Positions 54,400 to 63,639 of a stretch of DNA of 64,000 nucleotides are shown in pieces. The stretch is from Brenneria salicis ATCC 15712 = DSM 30166 (GTDB taxonomy: Bacteria > Pseudomonadota > Gammaproteobacteria > Enterobacterales > Enterobacteriaceae), in NCBI RefSeq assembly GCF_003315515.1, contig NZ_QNRY01000004.1, positions 91,434 through 155,433 of the forward strand, in the 5' to 3' direction. The stretch's first letter is position 1, and the number at the start of each line of letters is the position of its first letter. The position numbers were made by a program, and so were the translations under genes. The notes under the pieces were generated by a model that was not told the DNA's origin, did not search any database, and saw only the letters and a list, made by a program, of their open reading frames with translations.

Positions 54400-54442
54400 A
54401 GATCCGAAACGTTTAGATTCCAATCCTAAACGTTTCGGATCT
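54400..54442. promoter_or_regulatory. Paired LacI-type operators (RafR sites)
   Basis: A perfect 17-bp inverted repeat (AGATCCGAAACGTTTAG and its complement) around 9 nt. Each arm contains the palindrome AAACGTTT with the central CG typical of LacI-family sites. The two centres are 21 bp apart, two helical turns. Confidence 0.85.
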
Positions 54443-54579
54443 ATGTTTATGCCAAGCGCTCCGATGATAGCCTATGAGTACACCATCAAAAAACAGACAG
54501 GCGTCTGATGCCGCTCTTACTCCAAAACCATGAGAAACGTCGGCGCTCCTACTTTTGCGTTATCTGTGATGAGGTGTTT

Positions 54580-55878
54580 ATGAACGAAGCAACAGAAGAA
54601 AAATCCTATTGGGGAAACCGTAATTTCTGGCTGTTCGGGCTCTTTTTTTTCTTCTATTTTTTTATCATGGCTTCCTACTATCCATTTTTTCCGATATGGC
54701 TGCATGATATTAATAATTTAAGTAAAACCGATACCGGCATTGTATTTGGCAGCATTTCATTATTTGCGCTGGCTTTTCAGCCAATTATGGGGCCGTTGTC
54801 CGATAAACTCGGCGTGAAAAAGCACCTGATGTGGATTATCGTCGGGTTATTGGTGCTATTTGCGCCCTTCTTTATTTATGTTTTCAGTCCGCTGCTGAAA
54901 TTCAATATTTTTATTGGCGCGCTGAGCGGCGGATGCTATCTGGGATTTGTTTTCACCGGCGGATCTCACGCTATTGAAGCCTATATTGAGAAGGTCAGTC
55001 GTCATAGCAATTTCGAGTACGGCCGCACCAGAATGTTTGGCTGTATTGGCTGGGCATTGTGCGCCACAGTGGTCGGTTTATTATATACCATCAACAATGA
55101 ACTGATATTCTGGATGGCTTCAGGTTGTGCGCTGGTACTGGCCGTATTGTTATTTCTGGCCAGGCCGGATCAGCAATCCACCGCTTACGTGGTCGATAAA
55201 CTGGGCGCCAATAAGCCGCCATTTAATCTGAAAAACGCCCTTGAGTTGCTAAAAAAACCGGCGCTATGGTTCTTCATTCTTTATATCGTCGGCGTAGCCT
55301 GTATTTATGATGTTTTCGATCAACAGTTCGCCAACTTTTTCACCTCATTCTTCGCCACCAAGCAACAAGGTACTGAAATATTTGGTTTCGTTACCACTGG
55401 CGGCGAATTGCTAAATGCGACAATCATGTTTTTTGCGCCAATCATTATTGCGCGTATCGGCAGCAAAAATGCGTTATTGCTCGCGGGCGCGATTATGTCG
55501 GTTCGTATTATTGGCTCCGCATTTGCAACGACCGCTATCGAAGTCGTCTTGCTGAAAATATTACATATGTTCGAAGTACCATTCCTGTTGGTTGGTTCTT
55601 TTAAATATATCACCCAGGTATTTGAAGTTCGCTTTTCCGCCACGGTCTACCTGATTGGCTTCTGCTTCAGCAAACAATTATCAATGATTTTCATGTCGGT
55701 ATTTGCCGGTCGTATGTATGACAGTATGGGGTTCCAAAATACCTACCTGGTGTTGGGAATTATCGTATTGACGTTTACTGTGATATCGGCTTTTACCCTC
55801 TCAGGTCATGGCGTGGTGGAAAGTCTTCGCGTCTGGTTAAAAGGCGATAAACCGATGGCGGAAAAACCGCCTGTTTAA
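54580..55878 (+). CDS. rafB: Oligosaccharide:H+ symporter (LacY/RafB family)
   Basis: 432 residues from [17 protein letters not shown], with GAGG five bases before the ATG (an earlier frame start at 54508 lacks family similarity). Twelve membrane helices and LacY-family marks: [35 protein letters not shown], and the acidic/His residues of the proton relay ([15 protein letters not shown]). Probably takes up raffinose, melibiose or related alpha-galactosides. Followed 86 bp later by rafA. Confidence 0.9.
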   Translation: MNEATEEKSYWGNRNFWLFGLFFFFYFFIMASYYPFFPIWLHDINNLSKTDTGIVFGSISLFALAFQPIMGPLSDKLGVKKHLMWIIVGLLVLFAPFFIYVFSPLLKFNIFIGALSGGCYLGFVFTGGSHAIEAYIEKVSRHSNFEYGRTRMFGCIGWALCATVVGLLYTINNELIFWMASGCALVLAVLLFLARPDQQSTAYVVDKLGANKPPFNLKNALELLKKPALWFFILYIVGVACIYDVFDQQFANFFTSFFATKQQGTEIFGFVTTGGELLNATIMFFAPIIIARIGSKNALLLAGAIMSVRIIGSAFATTAIEVVLLKILHMFEVPFLLVGSFKYITQVFEVRFSATVYLIGFCFSKQLSMIFMSVFAGRMYDSMGFQNTYLVLGIIVLTFTVISAFTLSGHGVVESLRVWLKGDKPMAEKPPV

Positions 55879-55964
55879 GATCAATGCCGTTATCGGCGTC
55901 TCGTTCTCAGGAAAATATTTTCAGGCAGCGTTAGCAAAGTTATTGGATTTTGTGAGGAGACATT

Positions 55965-58091
55965 ATGAACAATACCGTTGTCCGGTTATCCAGCCGTCAC
56001 GCCGACCTTATCATTCGTTGTTATCCCTATGCGGAAATGATTTATTGGGGCAAACCGTTACGGAACTATCAACCGGAAATGATCGCGGCATTAAACCGTC
56101 CGGTGGCCAATAGCCGTCTGGACGATGATGTCCCGTTGACGCTATGTCCTGAGAATGGCCGCGGCTTGTTCAGCGTACCCGGTATGGAAGGCAACCGTCA
56201 TGGTCTGGACTGGTCTCCCGTTTTCACGCCGCAGAGTCATTCAGTCAAAAATAATACGCTGACGATTGTCAGCGAGGATGCGATCGCGGGTCTTCGTCTG
56301 GTGAGCGAGTTGCAGTTGTGTCCTAACAGCGGCGTACTTAAAACCCGAAATACGCTGACCAACATCAAATCGGGCCGCTATCAGGTCGATCGGCTGGCCG
56401 TCACGCTGCCCTTACCCGAACGGGCCAATGAAATCATGGCGTTTAATGGCCGCTGGATAAAAGAGTTCCAGCGTCACTCGCTCAGACTGGAGCACGGCGG
56501 TTATATCCAGGAAAACCGGCGCGGCAGAACCTCCCACGAAAACTTTCCGGGGATGATGGCGGGCAACGCCGGTTTCAGCGAGCAACAAGGCGAAGTCTGG
56601 GGTCTGCACCTGGCCTGGAGTGGTAATCACCGTTTACGCGCTGATTGTAAAAGCGATGGCCGTCGTCAGATTCAGGCCGAAGTGCTTTATTTCTCCGGCG
56701 AAGTCTCGCTGGATACCGGGCAAAGCATCAGTACGCCCTGGGTCTACGCCACCTACTCCGCGAGCGGTTTGAATGGCATGAGCCGCAATTTTCATCACTA
56801 TGTGCGTCAGTACATCACGCCATCGCTGGCGGATAAACCCCGTCCGGTGCATCTCAATACCTGGGAAGGCATCTACTTCAGGCATGATCCTGACTACATC
56901 ATCCGTATGGCAGAGAAGGCGGCCAAAATCGGCATTGAACGTTTCATCATTGATGACGGCTGGTTTAAAGGACGCAACAGCGATCTCAGTTCGCTGGGGG
57001 ACTGGTATATTGACGCAGAAAAATACCCGCAGGGACTAAAAACCGTGATCGAGGCAGTAAAACATCACGGTATGGAGTTTGGTATCTGGGTCGAGCCAGA
57101 AATGATCAATCAGGATTCTGATCTGTATCGCCATCACCCGGATTGGGTGCTAAAACTGGATAACTACCCAATGCGGGAAGGTCGCCATCAGTTGCTGCTG
57201 GATCTGTCGAATCCACAGGTATATGAATACCTGCTGGAGCGTTTGAACTGGCTGCTGAGCGAACATTCGGTTGATTATGTCAAATGGGATTTTAACCGTG
57301 AAATGGTGCAGCCCGCCCATCTGGGCCATGCCTGCCAGGTACGGCAGACCGAACAGTTGTACCGGCTCTTTGACCAACTGAATAGCCGGTTTCCCGCCGT
57401 TGAGTTTGAGTCCTGCGCATCGGGCGGCGGTCGGATTGATTATGAAATACTGAAACGCTGTCACCGTTTCTGGCCGTCTGATAGTAATGATGCGCTTGAC
57501 CGTCTGCAGATCCAGCGAGGCATGAGTTACTTCTTTCCGCCAGAAGTGATGGGCGCCCACATTGGCGGCACCCCATGCCACACCACATCCCGCAGACACA
57601 GCATTAATTTTCGCGGACTCACGGCGCTATTCGGGCATATGGGAGTGGAACTCGATCCCGTCAGCGTACCGCAGTCCGAGCAACAGGCTTTCTCCCGCTA
57701 TATCGCCTTGCATAAGCAGTTGCGGCCCGTGTTGCATACCGGTACTCAAGTGCGCATCGACCACCCCGATAACACCACCTTGATCAATACCGTTATCGCA
57801 CAGGATCAACAGCAAGCGGTGGTGCTGATAAGCCAGCTTGCACTACCGGAATACGCCTTGTGCGGCAATCTGCGTATCCCCGGTTTGCAACCCGACACGC
57901 CCTATCGCCTCGAGGTACTGGACATGCCCGACAGCATGCGCCACCCCCGAAACAACACCATGAAACGCTATCCAGACTGGCTTAAACAGTCCGTGATCCT
58001 GAGCGGAGACTGGCTTGAGCACGTCGGCATCGCGCTACCGATTCTCGATCCAGAGGCGGCTATTCTGCTGCGCTTGGCCGCAGTGAATTAA
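55965..58091 (+). CDS. rafA: Alpha-galactosidase, GH36
   Basis: 708 residues, glycoside hydrolase family 36: N-terminal beta-sandwich, then a TIM barrel with nucleophile Asp near 442 (YVKWDFNRE), acid/base Asp near 505 (FWPSDSNDALDR), and the CASGGGRID loop. It removes terminal alpha-1,6-galactose from raffinose and melibiose, leaving sucrose or glucose. No sucrose hydrolase gene is in the window. GAGGAG precedes the ATG. Confidence 0.94.
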   Translation: MNNTVVRLSSRHADLIIRCYPYAEMIYWGKPLRNYQPEMIAALNRPVANSRLDDDVPLTLCPENGRGLFSVPGMEGNRHGLDWSPVFTPQSHSVKNNTLTIVSEDAIAGLRLVSELQLCPNSGVLKTRNTLTNIKSGRYQVDRLAVTLPLPERANEIMAFNGRWIKEFQRHSLRLEHGGYIQENRRGRTSHENFPGMMAGNAGFSEQQGEVWGLHLAWSGNHRLRADCKSDGRRQIQAEVLYFSGEVSLDTGQSISTPWVYATYSASGLNGMSRNFHHYVRQYITPSLADKPRPVHLNTWEGIYFRHDPDYIIRMAEKAAKIGIERFIIDDGWFKGRNSDLSSLGDWYIDAEKYPQGLKTVIEAVKHHGMEFGIWVEPEMINQDSDLYRHHPDWVLKLDNYPMREGRHQLLLDLSNPQVYEYLLERLNWLLSEHSVDYVKWDFNREMVQPAHLGHACQVRQTEQLYRLFDQLNSRFPAVEFESCASGGGRIDYEILKRCHRFWPSDSNDALDRLQIQRGMSYFFPPEVMGAHIGGTPCHTTSRRHSINFRGLTALFGHMGVELDPVSVPQSEQQAFSRYIALHKQLRPVLHTGTQVRIDHPDNTTLINTVIAQDQQQAVVLISQLALPEYALCGNLRIPGLQPDTPYRLEVLDMPDSMRHPRNNTMKRYPDWLKQSVILSGDWLEHVGIALPILDPEAAILLRLAAVN

Positions 58092-58151
58092 CCGATGATG
58101 CGACGTTGGCCGCGCGACAGCAGCGCGACCAATAGCAGGTTGCTGATCTGC

Positions 58152-58215
58152 TTGTGCATTCTGTTAATTGTACATTTGATAAGTTGTACATTCGGTTAGT
58201 TGTACATTCGGTTAC
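58152..58215 (+). repeat. Four tandem 16-bp RstA-box-like repeats upstream of asr
   Basis: TTGTGCATTCTGTTAA, TTGTACATTTGATAAG, TTGTACATTCGGTTAG and TTGTACATTCGGTTAC. The last copy plus one base reads TACATTCGGTTACA, one mismatch from the E. coli RstA box TACATNTNGTTACA. The array ends 107 bp before the asr start. Confidence 0.8.
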
Positions 58216-58322
58216 ACGCCGAAACCAATCACTCACGGAAGCCAGACGCTTTTTTCCTTATGCTCACTTCACCGACCCCAATCCGGGTCACGACACGTGA
58301 ATGGAATAAAGAGGAAATGATG

Positions 58323-58574
58323 ATGAATAAAGTAATAGTGATGATTACCGGCGCGGTTATGGGTCTGTCATCTGTGGCATTTGCAGCGGATACCGGCACC
58401 AGCGGTCCGGCGCAAACGTCTGCTCCGGCGGCGGCGACAGCGCCGGCTAAAGCAACCCATGTTAAAAAACAGGTGAAAAAAGCCAAGCCTGCATTACAAA
58501 AGGCGCAGGCAGCCAAAAAACAGGTGAAAAAAGCAAAAACCACCAAACCCGCGGCAACCCCGCCAGCCGCTTGA
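58323..58574 (+). CDS. asr: Asr, acid-shock protein precursor
   Basis: 83 residues: signal peptide (VIVMITGAVMGLSSVAFA) then a mature part of Ala, Lys, Pro, Thr and Gln only (KKQVKKAKPALQKAQAAKKQ), a basic disordered periplasmic chaperone induced by acid. GAGGAA lies six bases before the third of three tandem ATGs. RstA-box array upstream and a strong terminator downstream; monocistronic. Confidence 0.93.
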   Translation: MNKVIVMITGAVMGLSSVAFAADTGTSGPAQTSAPAAATAPAKATHVKKQVKKAKPALQKAQAAKKQVKKAKTTKPAATPPAA

Positions 58575-58598
58575 TAAAAAACGCTTCAGGTAACGGTC

Positions 58599-58624
58599 AA
58601 ACACCCGGTCGCTTCCGGGTGTTT
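58599..58624 (+). terminator. Rho-independent terminator of asr
   Basis: AAACACCCGG, loop TCGCTT, CCGGGTGTTT then ATTT, 24 bp after the asr stop. Confidence 0.88.
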
Positions 58625-58641
58625 ATTTCCTGGGATATCGG

Positions 58642-58725
58642 ATGATGCTGCGTCGTTACTCATTTGAAGTCATATTATCCCTCATACTGCTCGGTGGATT
58701 CATTACCTTGCTCTTTTTTCTGTAA
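58642..58725 (+). CDS. ydgU: YdgU-like tiny membrane protein
   Basis: 27 codons: MMLRRYSFEV then one hydrophobic helix ending TLLFFL. In E. coli the small membrane protein gene ydgU lies between asr and ydgD, and the same order holds here, which supports a gene too short for usual ORF calling. GGA precedes the start; a second ATG follows at once. Confidence 0.7.
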   Translation: MMLRRYSFEVILSLILLGGFITLLFFL

Positions 58726-58802
58726 CCCGTTAGGTCAAACACCCGTTTTGCGTTGAAAACCACCGCTTATATGTAATCGCGCTCCGGCAAAATGCATCTA
58801 TA

Positions 58803-58847
58803 GTTAGTTCAAATACCGTTAGTTCAAATACCGTTAGTTCAAATTCG
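58803..58847. repeat. Three tandem 15-bp repeats before ydgD
   Basis: GTTAGTTCAAATACC twice exactly, then GTTAGTTCAAATTCG, ending 25 bp before the ydgD start. The unit is unlike the RstA repeats. It may be a regulator array or a small satellite. Confidence 0.8.
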
Positions 58848-58872
58848 TTTTTAACGTCAGGCACACTATTAC

Positions 58873-59700
58873 ATGCGTATATCGGTCGGATTGTTATGTT
58901 CGTTCATCCTTGTCGCAACACCCGGTTGGGCGGAGACGTCCGCCGCCGAAGCAGAAAAACAGCAACAGATTTTGTTTTTCAATCATGACGATAGAGATCG
59001 CGTGGCTGATACCTCGACGTGGCCGTGGCAAGCCATCGGTCAACTGGAAACCGCCAGCGGCAATTTGTGTACCGCCACGTTGATTTCCGCTCATCTTGCC
59101 CTGACCGCCGGACATTGCGTTTTAACGCCCCCGCAAGGCAAAATTGATAAACCCGTCGCTCTGCGCTTTCTGGCAACAGAAAATGGCTGGGGCTATGAAA
59201 CCAAAGACATTGAAGCGCTGGTGAATAAGACGCTCAGCAAACAACTGCAAGCCGATAACGAAGGTTGGATTGTGCCTTCCCGCGCCGCGCCGCGGGACTA
59301 TGCGCTGATCCGGTTAAAACAGACGCCGCCAGGCATCCGTCCTCTCCCGATATGGCAGGGTGATCGTCAGTCGCTAATGGTGGCGCTGCATCAAAACCAG
59401 CAGCGGGTGACGCAAGCGGGTTACCCGGAAGATCATCCGACCAGGCTGTACCGTCATCAGGATTGCCGGGTTACCGGTTGGGTTCAGCCTGCGATATTGT
59501 CGCACCAATGTGACACATTGCCCGGTGACAGCGGTTCCCCGCTTATGCTGCGCACCGCATCCGGCTGGTTATTAATCGGCATTCAAAGCTCCGCGCCAGC
59601 CCCCGGCGATCGTGACCGGGCCGATAACCGGGCTATCTCGACAACGGCAATCCGCCAGCAACTGGAAATGTTGGCGGAAGAAGTCAGGCGCGCACGCTGA
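58873..59700 (+). CDS. ydgD: YdgD-like trypsin-family serine protease
   Basis: 275 residues. Signal peptide (SFILVATPGWA) then a chymotrypsin-fold domain with the full triad: His81 (LTAGHC), Asp142 (RDYALIRL) and Ser220 (GDSGSPLML). Probably periplasmic. Synteny with asr-ydgU supports YdgD. The physiological substrate is unknown. Confidence 0.9.
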   Translation: MRISVGLLCSFILVATPGWAETSAAEAEKQQQILFFNHDDRDRVADTSTWPWQAIGQLETASGNLCTATLISAHLALTAGHCVLTPPQGKIDKPVALRFLATENGWGYETKDIEALVNKTLSKQLQADNEGWIVPSRAAPRDYALIRLKQTPPGIRPLPIWQGDRQSLMVALHQNQQRVTQAGYPEDHPTRLYRHQDCRVTGWVQPAILSHQCDTLPGDSGSPLMLRTASGWLLIGIQSSAPAPGDRDRADNRAISTTAIRQQLEMLAEEVRRAR

Positions 59701-59935
59701 TGGTTTGCGCTTGATGATATAAAAATAAAGATGATGAAGGATAAGACAATAGAATTTATTTTATTTCAATCACTTAATATCACTTCACCCGATATTTCGA
59801 TGATGCATCAATATGAAAAACAGAGGGGCATTCCCTAACAATAAACGCCATTGTTTTTTATAATCTTATATTGTCCGGTCTATATGTAATGAATTCAGTA
59901 ATACGAACGATTAATTACCAAAAAAGAGAGGCGGC

Positions 59936-61717
59936 ATGTTAAAGCATTTGAGCCATGATGAAGAAAAACGCATGCAGACCCTCGATGCACTTAAAAATCT
60001 TGATTATTCTCAAGATAATATTCTTACTAAAGTGACTGATCTGGCCTGTCGGTTACTAAAAATGCCAACCGCATTGGTCACCTTGAGCGGAACCCAAAAA
60101 CAACATATCAAAGCCAAAACCAATTTCGCCCCAACCGAAATGGAAAAGCTCCGCTCATTTGACCACTTTGTGGTGCAGACCGGCGAAATGCTTGTTTGTC
60201 AGGACGCCTCGCAGGATGAGCGATTCAAAAATAATCCCTATGTGGTTAATGCGCCGCATATCCGTGCTTACGCGGGAGTCCCCCTCATTACGACACAGGG
60301 TTATTCCATCGGCACGCTCTGCATCATTGATTATATTCCGCGGACTTTCAGCAAAATCCAGTTACGCATGCTCAATGATTTGGGCGCGGTGGTGATGGCA
60401 CTAATTGGATATCGCAACGCAATCGGGCTGATTGATGCGATAACCATGTTGCCAAACCGACAGCGGCTGATAGAGGATATCAGCCACATGACCGATATCC
60501 ATGAAAACTACCTGCTGGTACTGATTGATAGCATTGATATCGCTTATGCCTATGAAATGGGCCGTTCACTCGGCATGCCGACCGTTGAAAGCATATTGAG
60601 AGATATCGGTATGTTTCTGCGCCTGACGTTTCATGCTCAGGAAAGCGTCTACAGCGTCGCGGTGGGACGTTTTGCCTTGTTGGTGAAAGCCGACATGAAA
60701 ACACAGGTACTTGAAGCATTGGTTTCCTGTTCAGCCCGTATTCAGGAGAGCATTACCAGCCATGTTCCCCTGAAACTGGAACTGTTTGTCGGCTATACCG
60801 AGTTCCAGATCCCCGTGGATGATCCGCAGCGTATCCTGCGTGAAACCATGAGCGCGTTGCATGATGCCATCACCAACAATGTGCGTTACAGCGCTTATAA
60901 CGCACAGAGCGATAAAATTCAGCAACAGGCATTCACTTTACTCAATGAACTTTCTGACATATTAAAAAACAACAAACCCGGTCTTTATCTGGTATATCAG
61001 CCTAAACTGAATATTGTGGATAATAAGGTGATTGGCGTGGAGGCGCTGCTCCGCTGGCATCATCCCACATTAGGTGAAATTTATCCTGACCAATTTATTC
61101 CGCTGGCGGAAGGCACGACGCTAATGCGCCCATTGACGGACTGGGTAATAAAACAAGCCGCCAAACAGATAAAAATCTGGCGCCAGGCGGGAATTTTATT
61201 TCCGATATCCATCAACGTTGCCGTCAGCAATTTTGCTGAAGAGAAGTTTATTGAACGTTTAGTAAATATTCTCGAATATGACGGCTTAACACCGCGCGAT
61301 ATTCAAATTGAATGTCTGGAAACCCAGAAAATCATCGAAAGCTCGGAAACACTGGCTACCATTCTGGCGTTAAAACAGCGTGGTTTTATTATTGCCCTGG
61401 ATGATTTCGGCGCGGGATACAGCAATTTAAACTATCTGAGAAATATTCCGGCAACGATTATCAAACTGGATAAATCACTGATCAAAGATATTAAAACCGA
61501 TCTGAAGAGTCGGATTATTGTCGAATCCATTATCAATATGTTGCATAAGCTCAATTATCTGGTGCTGGCTGAGGGGATTGAGAATAAGCAAACACTCGAT
61601 TATCTGGCGCAATTCGGTTGCGATGAAGGTCAAGGTTACTATTTTTCCCCGCCAATTTTACCGGAAGACCTCACCACCTGGTTGACTCGCCACGAAGCCC
61701 GCAGACATCTATCCTGA
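59936..61717 (+). CDS. GAF-EAL protein with degenerate GGDEF (c-di-GMP phosphodiesterase)
   Basis: 593 residues, soluble: N-terminal GAF domain (about 20-165), a GGDEF-like domain whose signature has decayed (VGRFALLV replaces GGDEF), and a C-terminal EAL domain with E369-A-L, INVAVSNF, DDFGAGYSNLNYL, KLDKSLI, AEGIEN and GQGYYF, all key residues of active phosphodiesterases. It should hydrolyse c-di-GMP under control of the GAF sensor. Eleven bases before the EcsC gene, so probably one operon. Confidence 0.92.
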   Translation: MLKHLSHDEEKRMQTLDALKNLDYSQDNILTKVTDLACRLLKMPTALVTLSGTQKQHIKAKTNFAPTEMEKLRSFDHFVVQTGEMLVCQDASQDERFKNNPYVVNAPHIRAYAGVPLITTQGYSIGTLCIIDYIPRTFSKIQLRMLNDLGAVVMALIGYRNAIGLIDAITMLPNRQRLIEDISHMTDIHENYLLVLIDSIDIAYAYEMGRSLGMPTVESILRDIGMFLRLTFHAQESVYSVAVGRFALLVKADMKTQVLEALVSCSARIQESITSHVPLKLELFVGYTEFQIPVDDPQRILRETMSALHDAITNNVRYSAYNAQSDKIQQQAFTLLNELSDILKNNKPGLYLVYQPKLNIVDNKVIGVEALLRWHHPTLGEIYPDQFIPLAEGTTLMRPLTDWVIKQAAKQIKIWRQAGILFPISINVAVSNFAEEKFIERLVNILEYDGLTPRDIQIECLETQKIIESSETLATILALKQRGFIIALDDFGAGYSNLNYLRNIPATIIKLDKSLIKDIKTDLKSRIIVESIINMLHKLNYLVLAEGIENKQTLDYLAQFGCDEGQGYYFSPPILPEDLTTWLTRHEARRHLS

Positions 61718-61727
61718 CAGAGCAGCC

Positions 61728-62624
61728 TTGTCAGATCGCGTGGTTCATGCCATACATAAAAATATGTGCCGCGCCAATCAGGATTTCGAACACCTTATGA
61801 ATATTTTTGATAATCAGCAGGATCTGGATGACATTCGACAAGCCATTGCCCTGCTGGAAGCCCCGTCGATCACCATTCAGTTGGCAAATCTGGTGGGCGG
61901 TCCGATTGAATGGAGCCTGTCTAAACTGCCTGCCCTGGTAAAAAACAAAGTTCAGAGTGTGGTTCACACCGCACTGCACAAATCCGTCGATGCCGCCCTG
62001 TTTACACTGGATGATGCCCCCAAACGCGCCTCATCGCCGAAAACCCATAAACTGGCCGCGGCAACCTCCGGCGCGGTCAGCGGTTTTTTCGGCGCCGCGG
62101 GTTTGCTGGTCGAACTGCCAATCAGCACCACCATCATGATGCGTTCCGTTGCGGATATCGCACGCAGCGAAGGATTCTCGCTGGCCGATTTTTCCGTTAA
62201 GGCCGCCTGCGTAGAGGTATTCGCGTTGGGAGGCAACAGCAAGAAAGATGACGCCGCCGATTCCGCCTACTATGCATCACGCGCCGCGCTTGCCGATATT
62301 ACGAAACACGCCACACGCGAACTGGTTGATCTCGCCAGCAAGAAAGGCGTGGAAAAAGCCTCTGCCAGAATCACCACCTCACAGGCGGGCAGAACATTGG
62401 CCAGAGTGATCGATGCCGTCGCGACACGGCTGGGCATCACCATCACTGAAAAAATGGCCGCCCAAATCGTGCCGGTCATCGGCGCCGCCAGCGGCGCGGC
62501 ACTCAATACCCTTTTCATTCACCATTATCAGAACATGGCACGCGGCCATTTCATCATCAAACGGCTGGAGGAAAAATATGGCGAAGCGGAAATCAAATCG
62601 GCATATGTGCGGTTGAAAAACTAA
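61728..62624 (+). CDS. EcsC-family protein
   Basis: About 298 residues from a TTG start, or 286 from the ATG at 61764; the ribosome site is weak for both, so the start is uncertain. EcsC core: AATSGAVSGFFGAAGLLVELPISTTIMMRSVADIA, DAADSAYYASRAAL and an Ala/Gly-rich C-terminal helix pair. Function is unknown in Gram-negatives. Follows the EAL gene by 11 bp. Confidence 0.82.
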   Translation: MSDRVVHAIHKNMCRANQDFEHLMNIFDNQQDLDDIRQAIALLEAPSITIQLANLVGGPIEWSLSKLPALVKNKVQSVVHTALHKSVDAALFTLDDAPKRASSPKTHKLAAATSGAVSGFFGAAGLLVELPISTTIMMRSVADIARSEGFSLADFSVKAACVEVFALGGNSKKDDAADSAYYASRAALADITKHATRELVDLASKKGVEKASARITTSQAGRTLARVIDAVATRLGITITEKMAAQIVPVIGAASGAALNTLFIHHYQNMARGHFIIKRLEEKYGEAEIKSAYVRLKN

Positions 62625-62740
62625 AATAGGCAGGGATTTTCTCTGGAGTTTATTGATCGTATGAGGGAATTGATATTATCATTTGAACAAGTGAGGTAAG
62701 TTGATTTTTATTTTATCTAAGATGCTATAGAGGGATTAAT

Positions 62741-63219
62741 ATGGCTAATATTATTTACATGACGATAAATGGGAAAAGACAAGGACTAATTTCTGCTGGA
62801 TGCTCAACTTTTAATTCAATAGGAAATCGATATCAAATTGGACATGAAGATGAAATATTCACTCTGGCGGTCAGACATACAATAACAAGAGATCAAAATG
62901 TAAAACACAACCCAGTTGAAATAATTAAATTAGTGGATAAGTCGTCACCATTATTGGGTGTTTCTATATCTGAAAACGAAATACAAGAGTGCATTATTGA
63001 TTTCTATAGAAGTTCGGCAGAAGGGGTATTAAAAAATATTATACAATAAAACTAAATGGTGCATCCATTGCAAATATTTCAGTGGACTACCCTCACTCTT
63101 TGACCCATTCAGATAAACAACCTCACGAAGTTGTTTTGTTTTATTATAAAGACATCATCTGGACAAACCATGCAACAGGAACATCAGGTTATAGTATATG
63201 GGAGGATAGAATATATTAA
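62741..63219 (+). pseudogene. hcp: hcp (type VI secretion tube protein), frameshifted
   Basis: The first 102 codons (MANIIYMTINGKRQGLISAG, IGHEDEIFTLAVRHTITRD) are the N-terminal half of an Hcp1-family protein. The frame stops after an A6 run. One more A would continue it as KKYYTIKLNGASI, SVDYPHSLTHSDKQPHEVV and GTSGYSIWEDRIY, the normal C-terminus. The whole gene would be 159 codons, normal for Hcp. GAGG precedes the ATG. No other T6SS gene is seen, so it is an orphan. The region is markedly AT-rich. Confidence 0.88.
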
Positions 63220-63629
63220 TAATCAATCAATTGCTGAACACCATTAATTAAGTTATCCATTGATGGGATATCGATACTTGATATCCCATGAACATAGACA
63301 TCGGAGCGAATATCTGTATAAATAGTAAACATAACATAATATGTGCCAAATTATTTTTCCCAAAAATTAATTTTAGCATTCCTTCTTCTGGGAAAAACAA
63401 ATATGTTGATTCATCGTCACTCGTTTTCAACTTGAGTAATCGCGTATGTAACTCTATTAAGCCACCTACAAAACAGCCCCATTTTGCACTAAAGCTAAGC
63501 CCTTTTGATTTTATCTCAATATACATATCCAGCCAACTATCATAATAAGTATTTTCTGCTCCTTTATTTGTGATTTTTTTCAATAGGACATATAGAAAAA
63601 TCGGTATCATTATCTTGTATATGAATCAT
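63216..63629 (-). pseudogene. Immunity-like gene, two frameshifts
   Basis: A GGAGG site precedes MIHIQDNDTDFSICPIEK. An A7 run then breaks the frame, which resumes at ITNKGAENTYYDSWLDMYIEI and runs to GKNNL. A missing G breaks it again; the other frame ends GTYYVMFTIYTDIRSDVYVH to LINGVQQLIDY. Rejoined, it is about 137 residues, acidic and soluble, loosely like WapI-type immunity proteins. Ten bases after the toxin fragment; the 3' end overlaps hcp by three to four bases. Confidence 0.6.
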
Positions 63630-63639
63630 AAATCCTCCA

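Noticed and set aside
54308..54508. 66-codon frame between rafR and rafB
   Set aside because: It runs through the operator pair and promoter region and shows no protein features.
58152..58215. The asr upstream repeats as a CRISPR or integron fragment
   Set aside because: The 16-bp units abut with no spacers and match the RstA-box pattern.
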